Below are positions 32,409 through 40,549 of a stretch of DNA of 64,000 nt, piece after piece (position 1 is the stretch's first letter; each line of letters begins with the position of its first letter). The notes under the pieces are model-generated. The model worked only from the letters and a program-made list of their open reading frames with translations. It did not search any database and was not told the DNA's origin. The translations under genes were made by a program, and so were the position numbers. Origin of the DNA: Streptosporangium becharense (lineage in GTDB: Bacteria; Actinomycetota; Actinomycetes; Streptosporangiales; Streptosporangiaceae); contig NZ_JACHMP010000001.1 of assembly GCF_014204985.1 (NCBI RefSeq), positions 5,456,001-5,520,000 of the forward strand, given 5' to 3'.

Positions 32409-34256
32409 TCAGCTCTCGTCGGCCTCCGTCCCGGGGGCCGCGGAGAGGGTCGGATCCGGCTCCGGCGGCGGGTCCTCCGGGGGGTCGGAAGCCTCGGGTG
32501 CAGGGCTTTCCCATCGGATGGCACAGCTGGGGTCACCCCCGGCGGACCTGAACGCGACCCGTCCCGCCCCGCCCTCCGTGGGATCGGTCGCAGTGACCCA
32601 GATCACGCCGCTCGCCCCGGCCTTGAGCCGTCCGCTCCGGGGGCGGACCTCCAGCCCTGCGGAGGCGGTCGCCGACCACGAGATCGGGGTTCCGCTCGCG
32701 GTGAGCCGGATCCGGCCGGCGTCCTCCCCGATCTCCGGGGGGCACGAGACGGTCAGCCTCCCGGTCGCGGGTGCCGGGGTCGTCTCGCGGGTGGGGCGGG
32801 GCCGGGCGGTCCCGGGCCGCCTGGTCGCCGTGGGCCGGACCGAGGGCCGGGCCGAGGGCCGGGCCGTGGCGGTGGGGACGGACGCGGGGGGATCGAGGGG
32901 TCTCCCGCGGGTGGGGGCCGGGTCCGGCGCGGGCCCGGCCGCCGGGTCCGCGCCGGTGCCGACGCCGCGGTCCGGGTCCGGGTCCATGCCGGGGGCCGGG
33001 TTCGGGTCGGGATCCGTGCCGGGGTCCGGGTCCGGGCCGGCCGGAGGTCGGGGCGACGGGTCCCGGCCGAGGCCGGATTCCAGCGCGGTCGGAGCGGTGC
33101 CGGTGCCGGGCGCCCCCCGGAGGTCCCCCCGCTCGCCTCCGGCCAGTTCCCGGCCCCCCACCACGGCCGCGGCCCCGGTAGCCGCGAGCACGCACACTGC
33201 CGCCAGCACCACGGGCCCCCTGCGCGCGCGGCGCCGCCCGCGCGGTGCGGGCAGGACCGCGGTCTCCGGCGCTGAGCCTTCGTCCGCGCGGCGCCGTCCG
33301 CGCGGTGCGGGCAGGACGGCACGATCATCCGCGACGATCGGACCGCGGCCGCGCCGTCCGCGTCGCGCGGGCAGGACCGCGGTCTCCCGTACGGGACGCC
33401 CTCGCGTGCGCGATCCCATCACCGGGGGGAATCCCGCCCGGTCGAGGCGGACGGTGCCTCCGGCGGCGCGGGTGCCGCGCGGGTCCGGGGTCAGGCAGGT
33501 CTCGATCACCCGGCGGCGCAGCGAGAGCGGCGGGAAGGCGATCGGCACCAGATCGAGCAGCCGTCCGGCCGGCACGTGCAGGTTCCTGCGCTCGACGCAG
33601 ACCTCGCAACGCCCGATGTGCGCGGCGAGCCGCCCGCGCAGCGCCGGGCTGAGCGGGCCTTCCCACGAGTCCACCATCGCCGAGAGCTCGGGGCAGTGCG
33701 CGCGGCCGACCCTGGCGAGCACCACGGCGCCGGCCGCGTTCTCCAGGTGGTCGCGGGCCCGGCCGAGCCTGGCCGCGACCTGCCGGGAGCCCAGCCCGAC
33801 CACCGTGCCCACCTCGCCGGCGCCGAGGCCGTGACGGAGCGCCAGCTCCAGGATCTCCCGCTCCCTCGCGGCCAGCTCCGCCAGCGTCTCGTGGACCAGC
33901 GCGGCCAGTTCGCGTTCCCCCGGGTCGCCGTACGCGTCCGGCCCGAGCCCCGGCTCGGGTCCGCGCGGGCCGCGGGTCCCGGTCCCGCACCGGAAGCGGG
34001 TGAGCGCGTACAGCCAGGCGCGCAGCCGCGCGGGTTCGCGCAGCCGGTCCACGTGGTCCCGGGCCGTCACCAGGGCGTCGTGCACGGCCTCGGCGGCGGC
34101 GTCCCGGTCGCCCAGCAGCGAGTAGGCGTAGTCGTTGAGGCGTTCGGCATAGAAGTCGTACAGCCCCGCAGGCGCCGTCACGTCGGCACGCCGCAGTGCC
34201 GCGACGAGCTGTTGGTCGTCGGTTCGGCCGACGGCCGGCCATCCGGGCACGGACAT
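32409..34256 (-). CDS. ECF sigma factor fused to zinc-finger, TM and extracytoplasmic domain
   Basis: About 615 residues from ATG 34256 (other starts up to 34379 are possible). Residues ~15-90 are sigma-70 region 2 (YDFYAERLNDYAYSLLGDRD to AVHDALVTARDHV). A region 4-like HTH follows (ELAAREREILELALRHGLGA, then GEVGTVVGLGSRQVAARLGR, ~140-180). Next comes a ZAS-type HxxxCxxC (HIGRCEVC, ~235). Arg/Ala/Gly linkers repeat PAPRGRRR, then a single membrane helix (~375), a long Pro/Asp/Thr stalk and a C-terminal beta domain (~530-590). Sigma and membrane anti-sigma functions are normally on two proteins; here one chain spans the membrane, so release would need proteolysis (inference). Confidence 0.8.
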   Translation of the reverse strand: MSVPGWPAVGRTDDQQLVAALRRADVTAPAGLYDFYAERLNDYAYSLLGDRDAAAEAVHDALVTARDHVDRLREPARLRAWLYALTRFRCGTGTRGPRGPEPGLGPDAYGDPGERELAALVHETLAELAAREREILELALRHGLGAGEVGTVVGLGSRQVAARLGRARDHLENAAGAVVLARVGRAHCPELSAMVDSWEGPLSPALRGRLAAHIGRCEVCVERRNLHVPAGRLLDLVPIAFPPLSLRRRVIETCLTPDPRGTRAAGGTVRLDRAGFPPVMGSRTRGRPVRETAVLPARRGRRGRGPIVADDRAVLPAPRGRRRADEGSAPETAVLPAPRGRRRARRGPVVLAAVCVLAATGAAAVVGGRELAGGERGDLRGAPGTGTAPTALESGLGRDPSPRPPAGPDPDPGTDPDPNPAPGMDPDPDRGVGTGADPAAGPAPDPAPTRGRPLDPPASVPTATARPSARPSVRPTATRRPGTARPRPTRETTPAPATGRLTVSCPPEIGEDAGRIRLTASGTPISWSATASAGLEVRPRSGRLKAGASGVIWVTATDPTEGGAGRVAFRSAGGDPSCAIRWESPAPEASDPPEDPPPEPDPTLSAAPGTEADES

Positions 34257-34451
34257 TCCTCCCCGCAGGACGGACTCGTTCACGGGCGTCACCACCGCCC
34301 GTTCCAGGCCCCGCACGCGTAGGACGTCACCCCTCCGCACCCGGTTGACGGAAAGCCGTACCCCATGCCGATACGGCATGAATTGGGGTAAAAGTGATGG
34401 TTGATGCTGATGTGACAGCGGCCATCAGCGGGGAAGAAGATGCCGGAAGGG

Positions 34452-36233
34452 TCAGCAGTTGGGTGCGCAGAGGCGACGCTTCATGCCCTCCAGGAAGAAC
34501 TTGCGGACCTCCAGCACGTCCTTGGCGATGTAGGCCTCGCCGCCCGTCGCCTTGGCCAGGGCCTCCATCTGGCGCCGGCCCCGGGGAGCGTCGGGACCGA
34601 AGGCGATGATCAGCACGCTGACCGGCTTCTCCGAGTCGTACTGCTCCTTGAGCCTGGTGAGGATCTCCCGGTTGGAGATCCCTCCGTCGGGATCGTCGTT
34701 GCCCGCCCCGTCGGTGAGGACCAGCACCGTGTTGATCTTGTCGCTCTGGTACTCCTCGGTCATCCGCTCGTAGGCGGCGGCGAGGGCGTCGTTGAGCCCG
34801 GTGTCACCGGTCTCCTTGGCCCGGGCGCCGGCCAGCTTCCGGTTGAGCAGATCCCGGCGCAGGACCCCGTCCAGGTTCTCGGTGAGCGGGCCGACCGGGA
34901 CCGTCTCGCGATAGTCGACGCCCCGGCCGTCGAGGTGGGTGGAGAACTCCCACAGGCCCATCTCGCTCTTGAGGGGGAACAGCCTCATGCCCTCGATGGC
35001 GATCCTGCTGATCGCCTGCATCCGGGTCAGTCGGGTGCCGGGCACCGGCAGGGCCATCGTCCCCGAGACGTCCAGGAGCGTGACGAGCCTGCTGCCGAGC
35101 TTGATCCGGGACCAGGTCTGGATCATCCCCGCCACGGTCCTGGCGTCCGGCGTCTTCAGCGCCTGCGGGGCCTGGGCCCGGAAGCCGCCGGAGTCGGAGA
35201 TCGCCTTGCCGCCCCTGCCGTCCGGGGTGCGGAACCCCGCGCTTCGCAGGGCCTCGCGGGACGCCTCGCCCTCCAGTTCCTTCCGGAACGCCTCGGCGGC
35301 GGCGCGCTCCGCGGCCTGCTCGGTGACGACCACCATCGGGTAGTCGAGGCTGAGCGTCCCCTCGGCCGGATACAGCGGTACGACGGGCACCTCGGGCTTC
35401 CTGGTCGTGTTGAAGGCCCAGACGCTCTGCTCGGAGGCGACGCCCACCGGGGCCTTGGCACCCTTGACGCCGAGGCTGGACAGCAGCGCCTCCTGGTCGC
35501 GGAGCGTCGCACTCGACCCCGACAGGCTCTTGAGCGCACCCACCAGTTGCTCCTGCCCGGCGCCGCCGGGCCCGACCGCCGCGGAGGCGGACAGCAGGGC
35601 ACCGAGCCCGGTGGCGTTCAGCGAGGGGTCCAGCATGAGCACGCGCACCTTGCGGCCCGGCCCGTCGACGTTGGCCACGTTCGCCGCGCCGACCACGCCT
35701 CTCCACCGGATCTCGCCCAGGCTCTTCTTCAGGTTCGGGACCACCGAGCCGGAGGCCGCCAGCACGATCGGCGACCGGGCCACCGAGGTGCCCTCCGTCG
35801 GCACGTCCGCCCTGTCCGCCCGCAGGCTGGAGAGCCACAGGCTGGAATCGGGGATCCACACGTGCATGGGCGAGGTCTTGCCGCCGACACCGGCCAGGGA
35901 CGAGGTCACGATCGCCGGAAGGGCCTTGGTCACCGTGACGACCGCACACCTGCCGTCGACCTCGTGGGCCGCCTCGTTGAAACGCGCGGCGATCCGCGAC
36001 AGGACGGGCTGGATGTCCGGTGCGGCCGTCACCCGCAGCGGGAGCGCGTCCCCCGAGCATCCGCGGTCGCGGTTGACGACCACGAAGGCGGCGACGCCGA
36101 GCAGCACCGCGAGGGCGACGGATCCGGCCAGCGGCGCCAGCACCGCGCCTCGCCCCCCGCGCCGTCGCTGGGGCGGTTGCCGGCGCGGGGGATAGTCGTC
36201 CTCGAGATCATCCGTCCGGTGCCGTCCGCCCAC
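34452..36233 (-). CDS. Membrane-anchored substrate-binding-like protein with C-terminal VWA domain
   Basis: 593 residues from GTG 36233, chosen for GAAGAGGG upstream; the frame opens to ATG 36359. The N-terminus is basic and Arg-rich (PPRRQPPQRRRGGRG), with a membrane helix at ~residues 35-55. The extracytoplasmic part follows: residues ~60-340 resemble a periplasmic binding protein of the SBP_bac_11 type (LRVTAAPDIQPVLSRIAARF, PIVLAASGSVVPNLKKSLGE). Residues ~385-590 form a von Willebrand A domain with a MIDAS DVSGTM (DxSxT), a distal LTDGAGNDDPDG and a terminal Cys pair. Likely a metal-dependent extracellular binding protein. Confidence 0.82.
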   Translation of the reverse strand: MGGRHRTDDLEDDYPPRRQPPQRRRGGRGAVLAPLAGSVALAVLLGVAAFVVVNRDRGCSGDALPLRVTAAPDIQPVLSRIAARFNEAAHEVDGRCAVVTVTKALPAIVTSSLAGVGGKTSPMHVWIPDSSLWLSSLRADRADVPTEGTSVARSPIVLAASGSVVPNLKKSLGEIRWRGVVGAANVANVDGPGRKVRVLMLDPSLNATGLGALLSASAAVGPGGAGQEQLVGALKSLSGSSATLRDQEALLSSLGVKGAKAPVGVASEQSVWAFNTTRKPEVPVVPLYPAEGTLSLDYPMVVVTEQAAERAAAEAFRKELEGEASREALRSAGFRTPDGRGGKAISDSGGFRAQAPQALKTPDARTVAGMIQTWSRIKLGSRLVTLLDVSGTMALPVPGTRLTRMQAISRIAIEGMRLFPLKSEMGLWEFSTHLDGRGVDYRETVPVGPLTENLDGVLRRDLLNRKLAGARAKETGDTGLNDALAAAYERMTEEYQSDKINTVLVLTDGAGNDDPDGGISNREILTRLKEQYDSEKPVSVLIIAFGPDAPRGRRQMEALAKATGGEAYIAKDVLEVRKFFLEGMKRRLCAPNC

Positions 36234-36417
36234 GATGCCCTCTTCGGTGTCGATGCCAGGGGAGCCGGCGGGCCGTCGTGCCGGGGACCGCCGCAATTCT
36301 CGTGAACTGTACTGTGTGCGGTTATTTCGGGAAAACACCCCTTTTGCTGCTGTTATCACCGAGAGTAAATGCGTCGAAGCGTCGCGTTCCCCTGATCAGA
36401 GCGGGCGGGAAACCCTC

Positions 36418-37083
36418 TCAGTGGCAGCAGAGACGCCCGCGCCACGCCCGGCGGCCCTCCCGGACGGCCACCGCCGCCACCAGGAGCGCCATGGCCGGAT
36501 CGACCCACCACCAGCCGATTCCGTTCAGTGCCAGACCGGCCAGCACCCCCGCGGCGAGCAGCGCGCACATCAGGTTCTGGGTGCCCTCGCCCGCGGTCGC
36601 CGGTGAGTGCAGCCGGGCCCCCAACCGCCGTTTGGCCAGCCCCAGAGCCGGCATGCTGACCACGCTGACCGCCGTCACCGCGATCCCCAGCATGCTCGGC
36701 GCGGCCCGGTGGCCGGCGTCCAGGTCATGCGCCACATGGAGCGCCAGATAAGGCGCGAGCAGCCAGAAACTGACCGCCACCGCCCTGCGCGCCTTCTCCT
36801 CGGCGTCGGCGGAGAGGGTGCGGGCCCCGGTGAACCGCCAGACCACGATGAGGCTGGCCGCCGCCTCCACCAGGGCCGACACGCCCCAGCCGATGAGGGC
36901 GACCGAGTGCGCCGCCAGCCCCGCCGCGACCCCGGCCAGACTCTCCGCCCCCAGCCAGACCAGGGTGGCCAGGGAGAGGAGGCGTGCCCTGCGGGCGTCA
37001 CGCAGCCACGCGGCGCTCGCCGCCCGCGGCGGTACCGCGGTCGAAGTCCGCTCGGCCACCGTGCCTCCCGATCCCGTCGACAT
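36418..37083 (-). CDS. Cation diffusion facilitator-like membrane protein
   Basis: 221 residues, about six membrane helices: the TM part of a CDF transporter without the long cytoplasmic C-terminal domain. The fifth segment carries the typical GWWWVDPAMALLVAAVAVREG. In helix 2 (HSVALIGWGVSALVEAAASL) the usual metal-binding Asp/His pair is replaced, so transport specificity or function is doubtful. TAGATT is eight bases before the ATG without a Shine-Dalgarno; a leaderless transcript is likely. Divergent from the DUF4184 gene. Confidence 0.75.
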   Translation of the reverse strand: MSTGSGGTVAERTSTAVPPRAASAAWLRDARRARLLSLATLVWLGAESLAGVAAGLAAHSVALIGWGVSALVEAAASLIVVWRFTGARTLSADAEEKARRAVAVSFWLLAPYLALHVAHDLDAGHRAAPSMLGIAVTAVSVVSMPALGLAKRRLGARLHSPATAGEGTQNLMCALLAAGVLAGLALNGIGWWWVDPAMALLVAAVAVREGRRAWRGRLCCH

Positions 37084-37213
37084 CGTTGGGTAATCTACCG
37101 GTGACGGAATGCGGTCGAGCCGGAAAGCTGTGAAACCCGGGCCGCAACAGGGGCGTAGTCTCGCGAGGCGGACGTGCCGCCAGATGCAGATGTCGTCGAA
37201 CCGGGGGGAATCC

Positions 37214-37987
37214 GTGCCGTTCACGCCCAGCCATGTCGCCGCGGTGCTGCCGCTGATCTCCTCGCGGCGGATCCGCGCGGTGCTCGACCCCTGGGCACTG
37301 GCCCTGGGCGCCATGGTGCCCGACCTGCCGATCTTCTTCCCCTTCCTGCCCGACTACAGGGTCTGGCACTCGTTGCGGGGCGTCCTGACGATCGACCCGC
37401 TCGCCGTCGTCGTCCTCCTCGCGGTCTTCCACCTGGTGCTCCGCGACCCGCTGACCGCGCTGCTGCCCCCCTCGCTGGCCGGGCGGGCCGCTGCGGTGAG
37501 CCCCGGCATGTACGGCCTGCGGAGGCTGCCGGCCGTCGTCGCCGGGGGTGTGGTGGGAGCGCTCACCCACAAGGTCTGGGACTCCTTCACCCACTCCTAC
37601 AGCTCCGCGATGTGGGGCTGGCCGTGGCTGGACACCCGGGTGGCCGGGGTCGTCTCCCTGTTCCGCCTGCTGCAGTACGTCTCCACGGTGGCCGGCCTGG
37701 TGATCGTCGTCTGGTGGGTGCTGCGCGGCCTGTCCAGGATGGAGGCGCGCGAGCTGCCGGAGCGGCTGGCCCTGCCGGCCGGGGAACGCGCCGCCGTGCT
37801 CATCGCTACCGTCGTGTCGGTCCTGCTCGGCGCCGTCGCCTGGCCGATGGCGTTCCCGGCGCAGACCGCCGCCCAGCTGGTGACCAGGGTGGGTGCGGGG
37901 GTGTTCGTCGGCTGCTGCGCGCTGCTGTTCGGGTACGCGCTGATATGGCAGCTCAGGCGGGCCATGGCAGTATTCGAAGGTGCCTGA
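37214..37987 (+). CDS. DUF4184 family membrane protein
   Basis: 257 residues from GTG 37214 (GGGGGGAA four to five bases upstream). It begins with the DUF4184 signature PFTPSHVAAVLPL and has MVPDLPIFFPF at ~residue 38 and GALTHKVWDSFTHSYSS at ~115, the conserved His/Asp cluster. Five or six membrane helices. The His/Asp pattern resembles YdjM-like membrane metal-dependent hydrolases, but function is not known. Its end overlaps the following methyltransferase gene by 8 bases. Confidence 0.88.
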   Translation: MPFTPSHVAAVLPLISSRRIRAVLDPWALALGAMVPDLPIFFPFLPDYRVWHSLRGVLTIDPLAVVVLLAVFHLVLRDPLTALLPPSLAGRAAAVSPGMYGLRRLPAVVAGGVVGALTHKVWDSFTHSYSSAMWGWPWLDTRVAGVVSLFRLLQYVSTVAGLVIVVWWVLRGLSRMEARELPERLALPAGERAAVLIATVVSVLLGAVAWPMAFPAQTAAQLVTRVGAGVFVGCCALLFGYALIWQLRRAMAVFEGA

Positions 37988-38960
37988 ACTCACCGATCCC
38001 CGCCTCGCCGACTACGCCAACCTGCGAGACGTCGAGCTGCGCAAGAGCATGGAGGCCGAGCACGGCCTGTTCATCGCCGAGGGGGAGAAGGTGATCCGCC
38101 GGGCCGTCGCGGCGGGCTACCCGGTGCGTTCCGTCCTGCTCACCCCCCGCTGGGCCGAGTCGCTCGCCGACCTCCTCGAAGGGCTCGCAGACCGCGTCCA
38201 CCTGCTCGACGACGCCGCCGTCGAGCAGATCACGGGCTTCCCCGTGCACCGCGGCGCGCTCGCCGCGATGGAACGGCTCCCCACGCCCACGGTGGGGCAG
38301 ATCCTGTCCGGCACGGCGCCGGAGAAGCCCGCCGGCCACCGGATCGCCGGAACGCCGGGTCGGGACGCCGGGACGCCGGAGCGGACCGCCGGGACGCCGT
38401 GCCCGGACGCCGGGACGCCGGCCCGGGACGCCCAGAACGCCGGGCCGGGACGCCGGGACGCCGGGACGCCGGCCCGGGACGCCTCCCGCCCGCGCCGGTT
38501 GCTCGTCCTGGAGGATCTGGTCGACCACGGCAACGTCGGGGCGATCTTCAGGTGCGCCGCGGCACTCGGGGTCGACGCGGTGATCCTCTCGCCGCGCTGC
38601 GCGGATCCGCTGTACCGGCGGTCGGTCAAGGTCTCGATGGGGGCGGTCTTCAGCGTCCCGTACGCCCGGATGACCGACTGGTACGGCGGCCTCGCCGAGA
38701 TCAGGGCCGCCGGTCACCGTCTCCTCGCGCTCACCCCCGCTGAGCACGCCACCCCCCTCGGCCAGGTCGACCTGGGGGAGCGGTGTGCCCTCATGCTCGG
38801 CACCGAGGGCGACGGCCTGTCGTCGCGCTGGCTGCACGAGGCGGACGAGGCCGTGCGGATCGGCATGGACCCGCGCGCCACCGCCCGCGGCGTCGACTCC
38901 CTCAACGTGGTGGCCGCGGCCTCCATCGCCTGCTACGAACTGGCCGCCCGCGACCGGTGA
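37980..38960 (+). CDS. TrmH/SpoU-type RNA 2'-O-methyltransferase with repeat insertion
   Basis: 326 residues, GTG start inside the preceding gene. Residues 1-~110 form the N-terminal substrate-binding domain. The C-terminal SPOUT knot has motif 1 LLVLEDLVDHGNVGAIFRCA (~175), VKVSMGAVFSVPY (~220), motif 2 ALMLGTEGDGLS (~270) and motif 3 DSLNVVAAASIACYELA (~305). Catalyses 2'-O-methylation of tRNA or rRNA ribose. Residues ~122-168 are an insertion of AGTP/GRDAGTPE-type repeats between the two domains, encoded by tandem GCCGGGACGCC words at 38341-38485; homologues normally have a short linker here. The Asn-Val-Gly and Gly-Glu-Gly motifs are intact. Confidence 0.9.
   Translation: MPELTDPRLADYANLRDVELRKSMEAEHGLFIAEGEKVIRRAVAAGYPVRSVLLTPRWAESLADLLEGLADRVHLLDDAAVEQITGFPVHRGALAAMERLPTPTVGQILSGTAPEKPAGHRIAGTPGRDAGTPERTAGTPCPDAGTPARDAQNAGPGRRDAGTPARDASRPRRLLVLEDLVDHGNVGAIFRCAAALGVDAVILSPRCADPLYRRSVKVSMGAVFSVPYARMTDWYGGLAEIRAAGHRLLALTPAEHATPLGQVDLGERCALMLGTEGDGLSSRWLHEADEAVRIGMDPRATARGVDSLNVVAAASIACYELAARDR
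38341..38485 (+). repeat. GCCGGGACGCC repeat expansion inside methyltransferase gene
   Basis: At least ten imperfect copies of an 11-15 bp GC word, in frame, encode the AGTP/RDAGTP linker. Confidence 0.75.
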
Positions 38961-38982
38961 GCGCGCCTCACTCCTGCTCCCG

Positions 38983-40299
38983 TCACGCGAAACGGAAGGA
39001 GAGCACGGGGCCCGATGCCCTGACCCGTTCCCGGGGGCCGTCCAGCCACCGGTCGCGGATGCCCGCGACGAAGGCGGCGAGGCCCTCGTCGGGGTCCGCC
39101 GGTGTCTCGCCGTCGCCGGGGTCGGGCGTGGGGTCGGCCCGGACGATCTCGGCCGCCACGTCCTCGGCGGGCCTGTCGGCCGGGGAGAAGCCGTCCATCT
39201 CGAACCACGCGTCCTCCAGGGAGATCTGTGCGGGCGAGCCGTCCGTCTTGAACCACATGCGCTTGCCTCCCCACGGGGAGGCGCCGTGCTGGCGGAGCAG
39301 GGTGCTCACGTCGGCGGACAGCGCGGGCGGATCGGTCCAGCAGGTGGCGTGCTCGTAGAGCACCTGGCCGGGGACGCGGTTCCACAGGTCCGCCAGGACG
39401 TCGCCGTCCACTTCGTCCAGGCTGTAGGCGACGACCACGGTGTCGGGCCGGTCCGGCGTGAACGGCTCGGCCGGGACACCGAGGACCTCGGCCGCGGCCA
39501 GGCCCAGGATCCGGCTGGACCGGTCGGGCAGCAGCGAGACCGTCCGCGGCCGCAGCCCGGCCGCGTCGATGATCAGCCGGAGCCGGAGGAGCCCCCGCAG
39601 GCAGCCGCCGATGTCGTCCTGCAAGTACGCGTAGCGGCCGTTCATGCTCGTGACGAAGCCGTACGGCGACAGCGTGCCCAGTACGCCGCCGGTCAGGGTG
39701 AAGTGCCAGCCGCGCAGGTCCTGCCAGTCCAGCGGCGCGACCCGCCGCGCCGATTCCGCCCGGGCGAGCATGCGTCCGCCCCGGGCCCAGGCGGGCAGCC
39801 AGCGCGGGTCGTCCGGCTCGGAGAGGCGGGCGTAGTTCCGCCCGGCCCGCTCCAGGTCCCCGCTCATGATGGAGTTGTAGACCAGCAGGTAGCGGTCGGG
39901 CCAGTCGTGGAGGGTCGCCTCGTGCCGCTCCAGGACCTCCACCGCCTCACCGTGACGCCCCTCGTCCTCCAGCGCGGTCACCAGCTCACCCAGGACCAGC
40001 GACGAGGCCGGTGCGAGCCGCAGCACCTCCCGGAACACCGGGACGGCGAGGGCGGACACCCCGCGCTCGATGCACGCGTAGCCGAAGTCGAACAGGGCCT
40101 TCGGGTCCAGCGGGTCGGCGACGACCCTCGCCGACGCGTCGGCCAGGTCCTCGAACCCCGTCTCGGTGGCCGCCCAGCCTGCGAGGCGGGCCACCTCGGT
40201 GAGGGGCAGTTCCTCGGCGCTGAACCGCAGGCGCCGCACGACCTCGGAGACGTCTCCGGCCTCCACGAGTGCCCGGATTTCCGACAGATCATCATCCAT
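38983..40299 (-). CDS. TPR-like hypothetical protein, 438 aa
   Basis: Residues ~1-190 look like degenerate TPR/HAT helices (DPKALFDFGYACIERGVSAL, AVPVFREVLRLAPASSLVLG, HGEAVEVLERHEATLHDWPD). Residues ~195-400 form a second domain with GWHFTLTGGVLGTLSPYGF, a conserved-looking VVVAYSLDEVDGDVLADLW and YEHATCWTDPPALSADVS. I cannot name the family. TAGCCT is eight bases upstream of the ATG with no ribosome site, suggesting a leaderless mRNA. It faces away from the NACHT gene across an AT-rich gap. Confidence 0.7.
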   Translation of the reverse strand: MDDDLSEIRALVEAGDVSEVVRRLRFSAEELPLTEVARLAGWAATETGFEDLADASARVVADPLDPKALFDFGYACIERGVSALAVPVFREVLRLAPASSLVLGELVTALEDEGRHGEAVEVLERHEATLHDWPDRYLLVYNSIMSGDLERAGRNYARLSEPDDPRWLPAWARGGRMLARAESARRVAPLDWQDLRGWHFTLTGGVLGTLSPYGFVTSMNGRYAYLQDDIGGCLRGLLRLRLIIDAAGLRPRTVSLLPDRSSRILGLAAAEVLGVPAEPFTPDRPDTVVVAYSLDEVDGDVLADLWNRVPGQVLYEHATCWTDPPALSADVSTLLRQHGASPWGGKRMWFKTDGSPAQISLEDAWFEMDGFSPADRPAEDVAAEIVRADPTPDPGDGETPADPDEGLAAFVAGIRDRWLDGPRERVRASGPVLSFRFA

Positions 40300-40549
40300 G
40301 CTGACAGAGGCTACCGATCGTCTCCGCAGGCGGCAGCTCGATTATCAGCATCATCACATCGCCGATAATGCACCGAAAAAAAGTATTAAATGCACGACGA
40401 TTCTTATCGTAAAATCCTCCGGAAATGGTGAACCGCGTTTATGGAGAGCGCGTCGATTCCAATGTGAGCGTCACATCAACGTCGGCAGTGCTCCTCCTCC
40501 CCTCCTTCCGTGCGTGGGGATCCTCCCCCCGGCCGCCGGGAGAAGGCCG
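40300..40549. other. AT-rich divergent intergenic region
   Basis: 40330-40440 is the most AT-rich stretch of the window (runs such as AAAAAAAGTATTAAATGC). It carries imperfect dyads such as GATTATCAGC...GCCGATAATGC around 40339-40370. It should hold promoters for both flanking genes; GTG 40514 and GTG 40550 are the candidate starts on the plus side. Confidence 0.5.
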
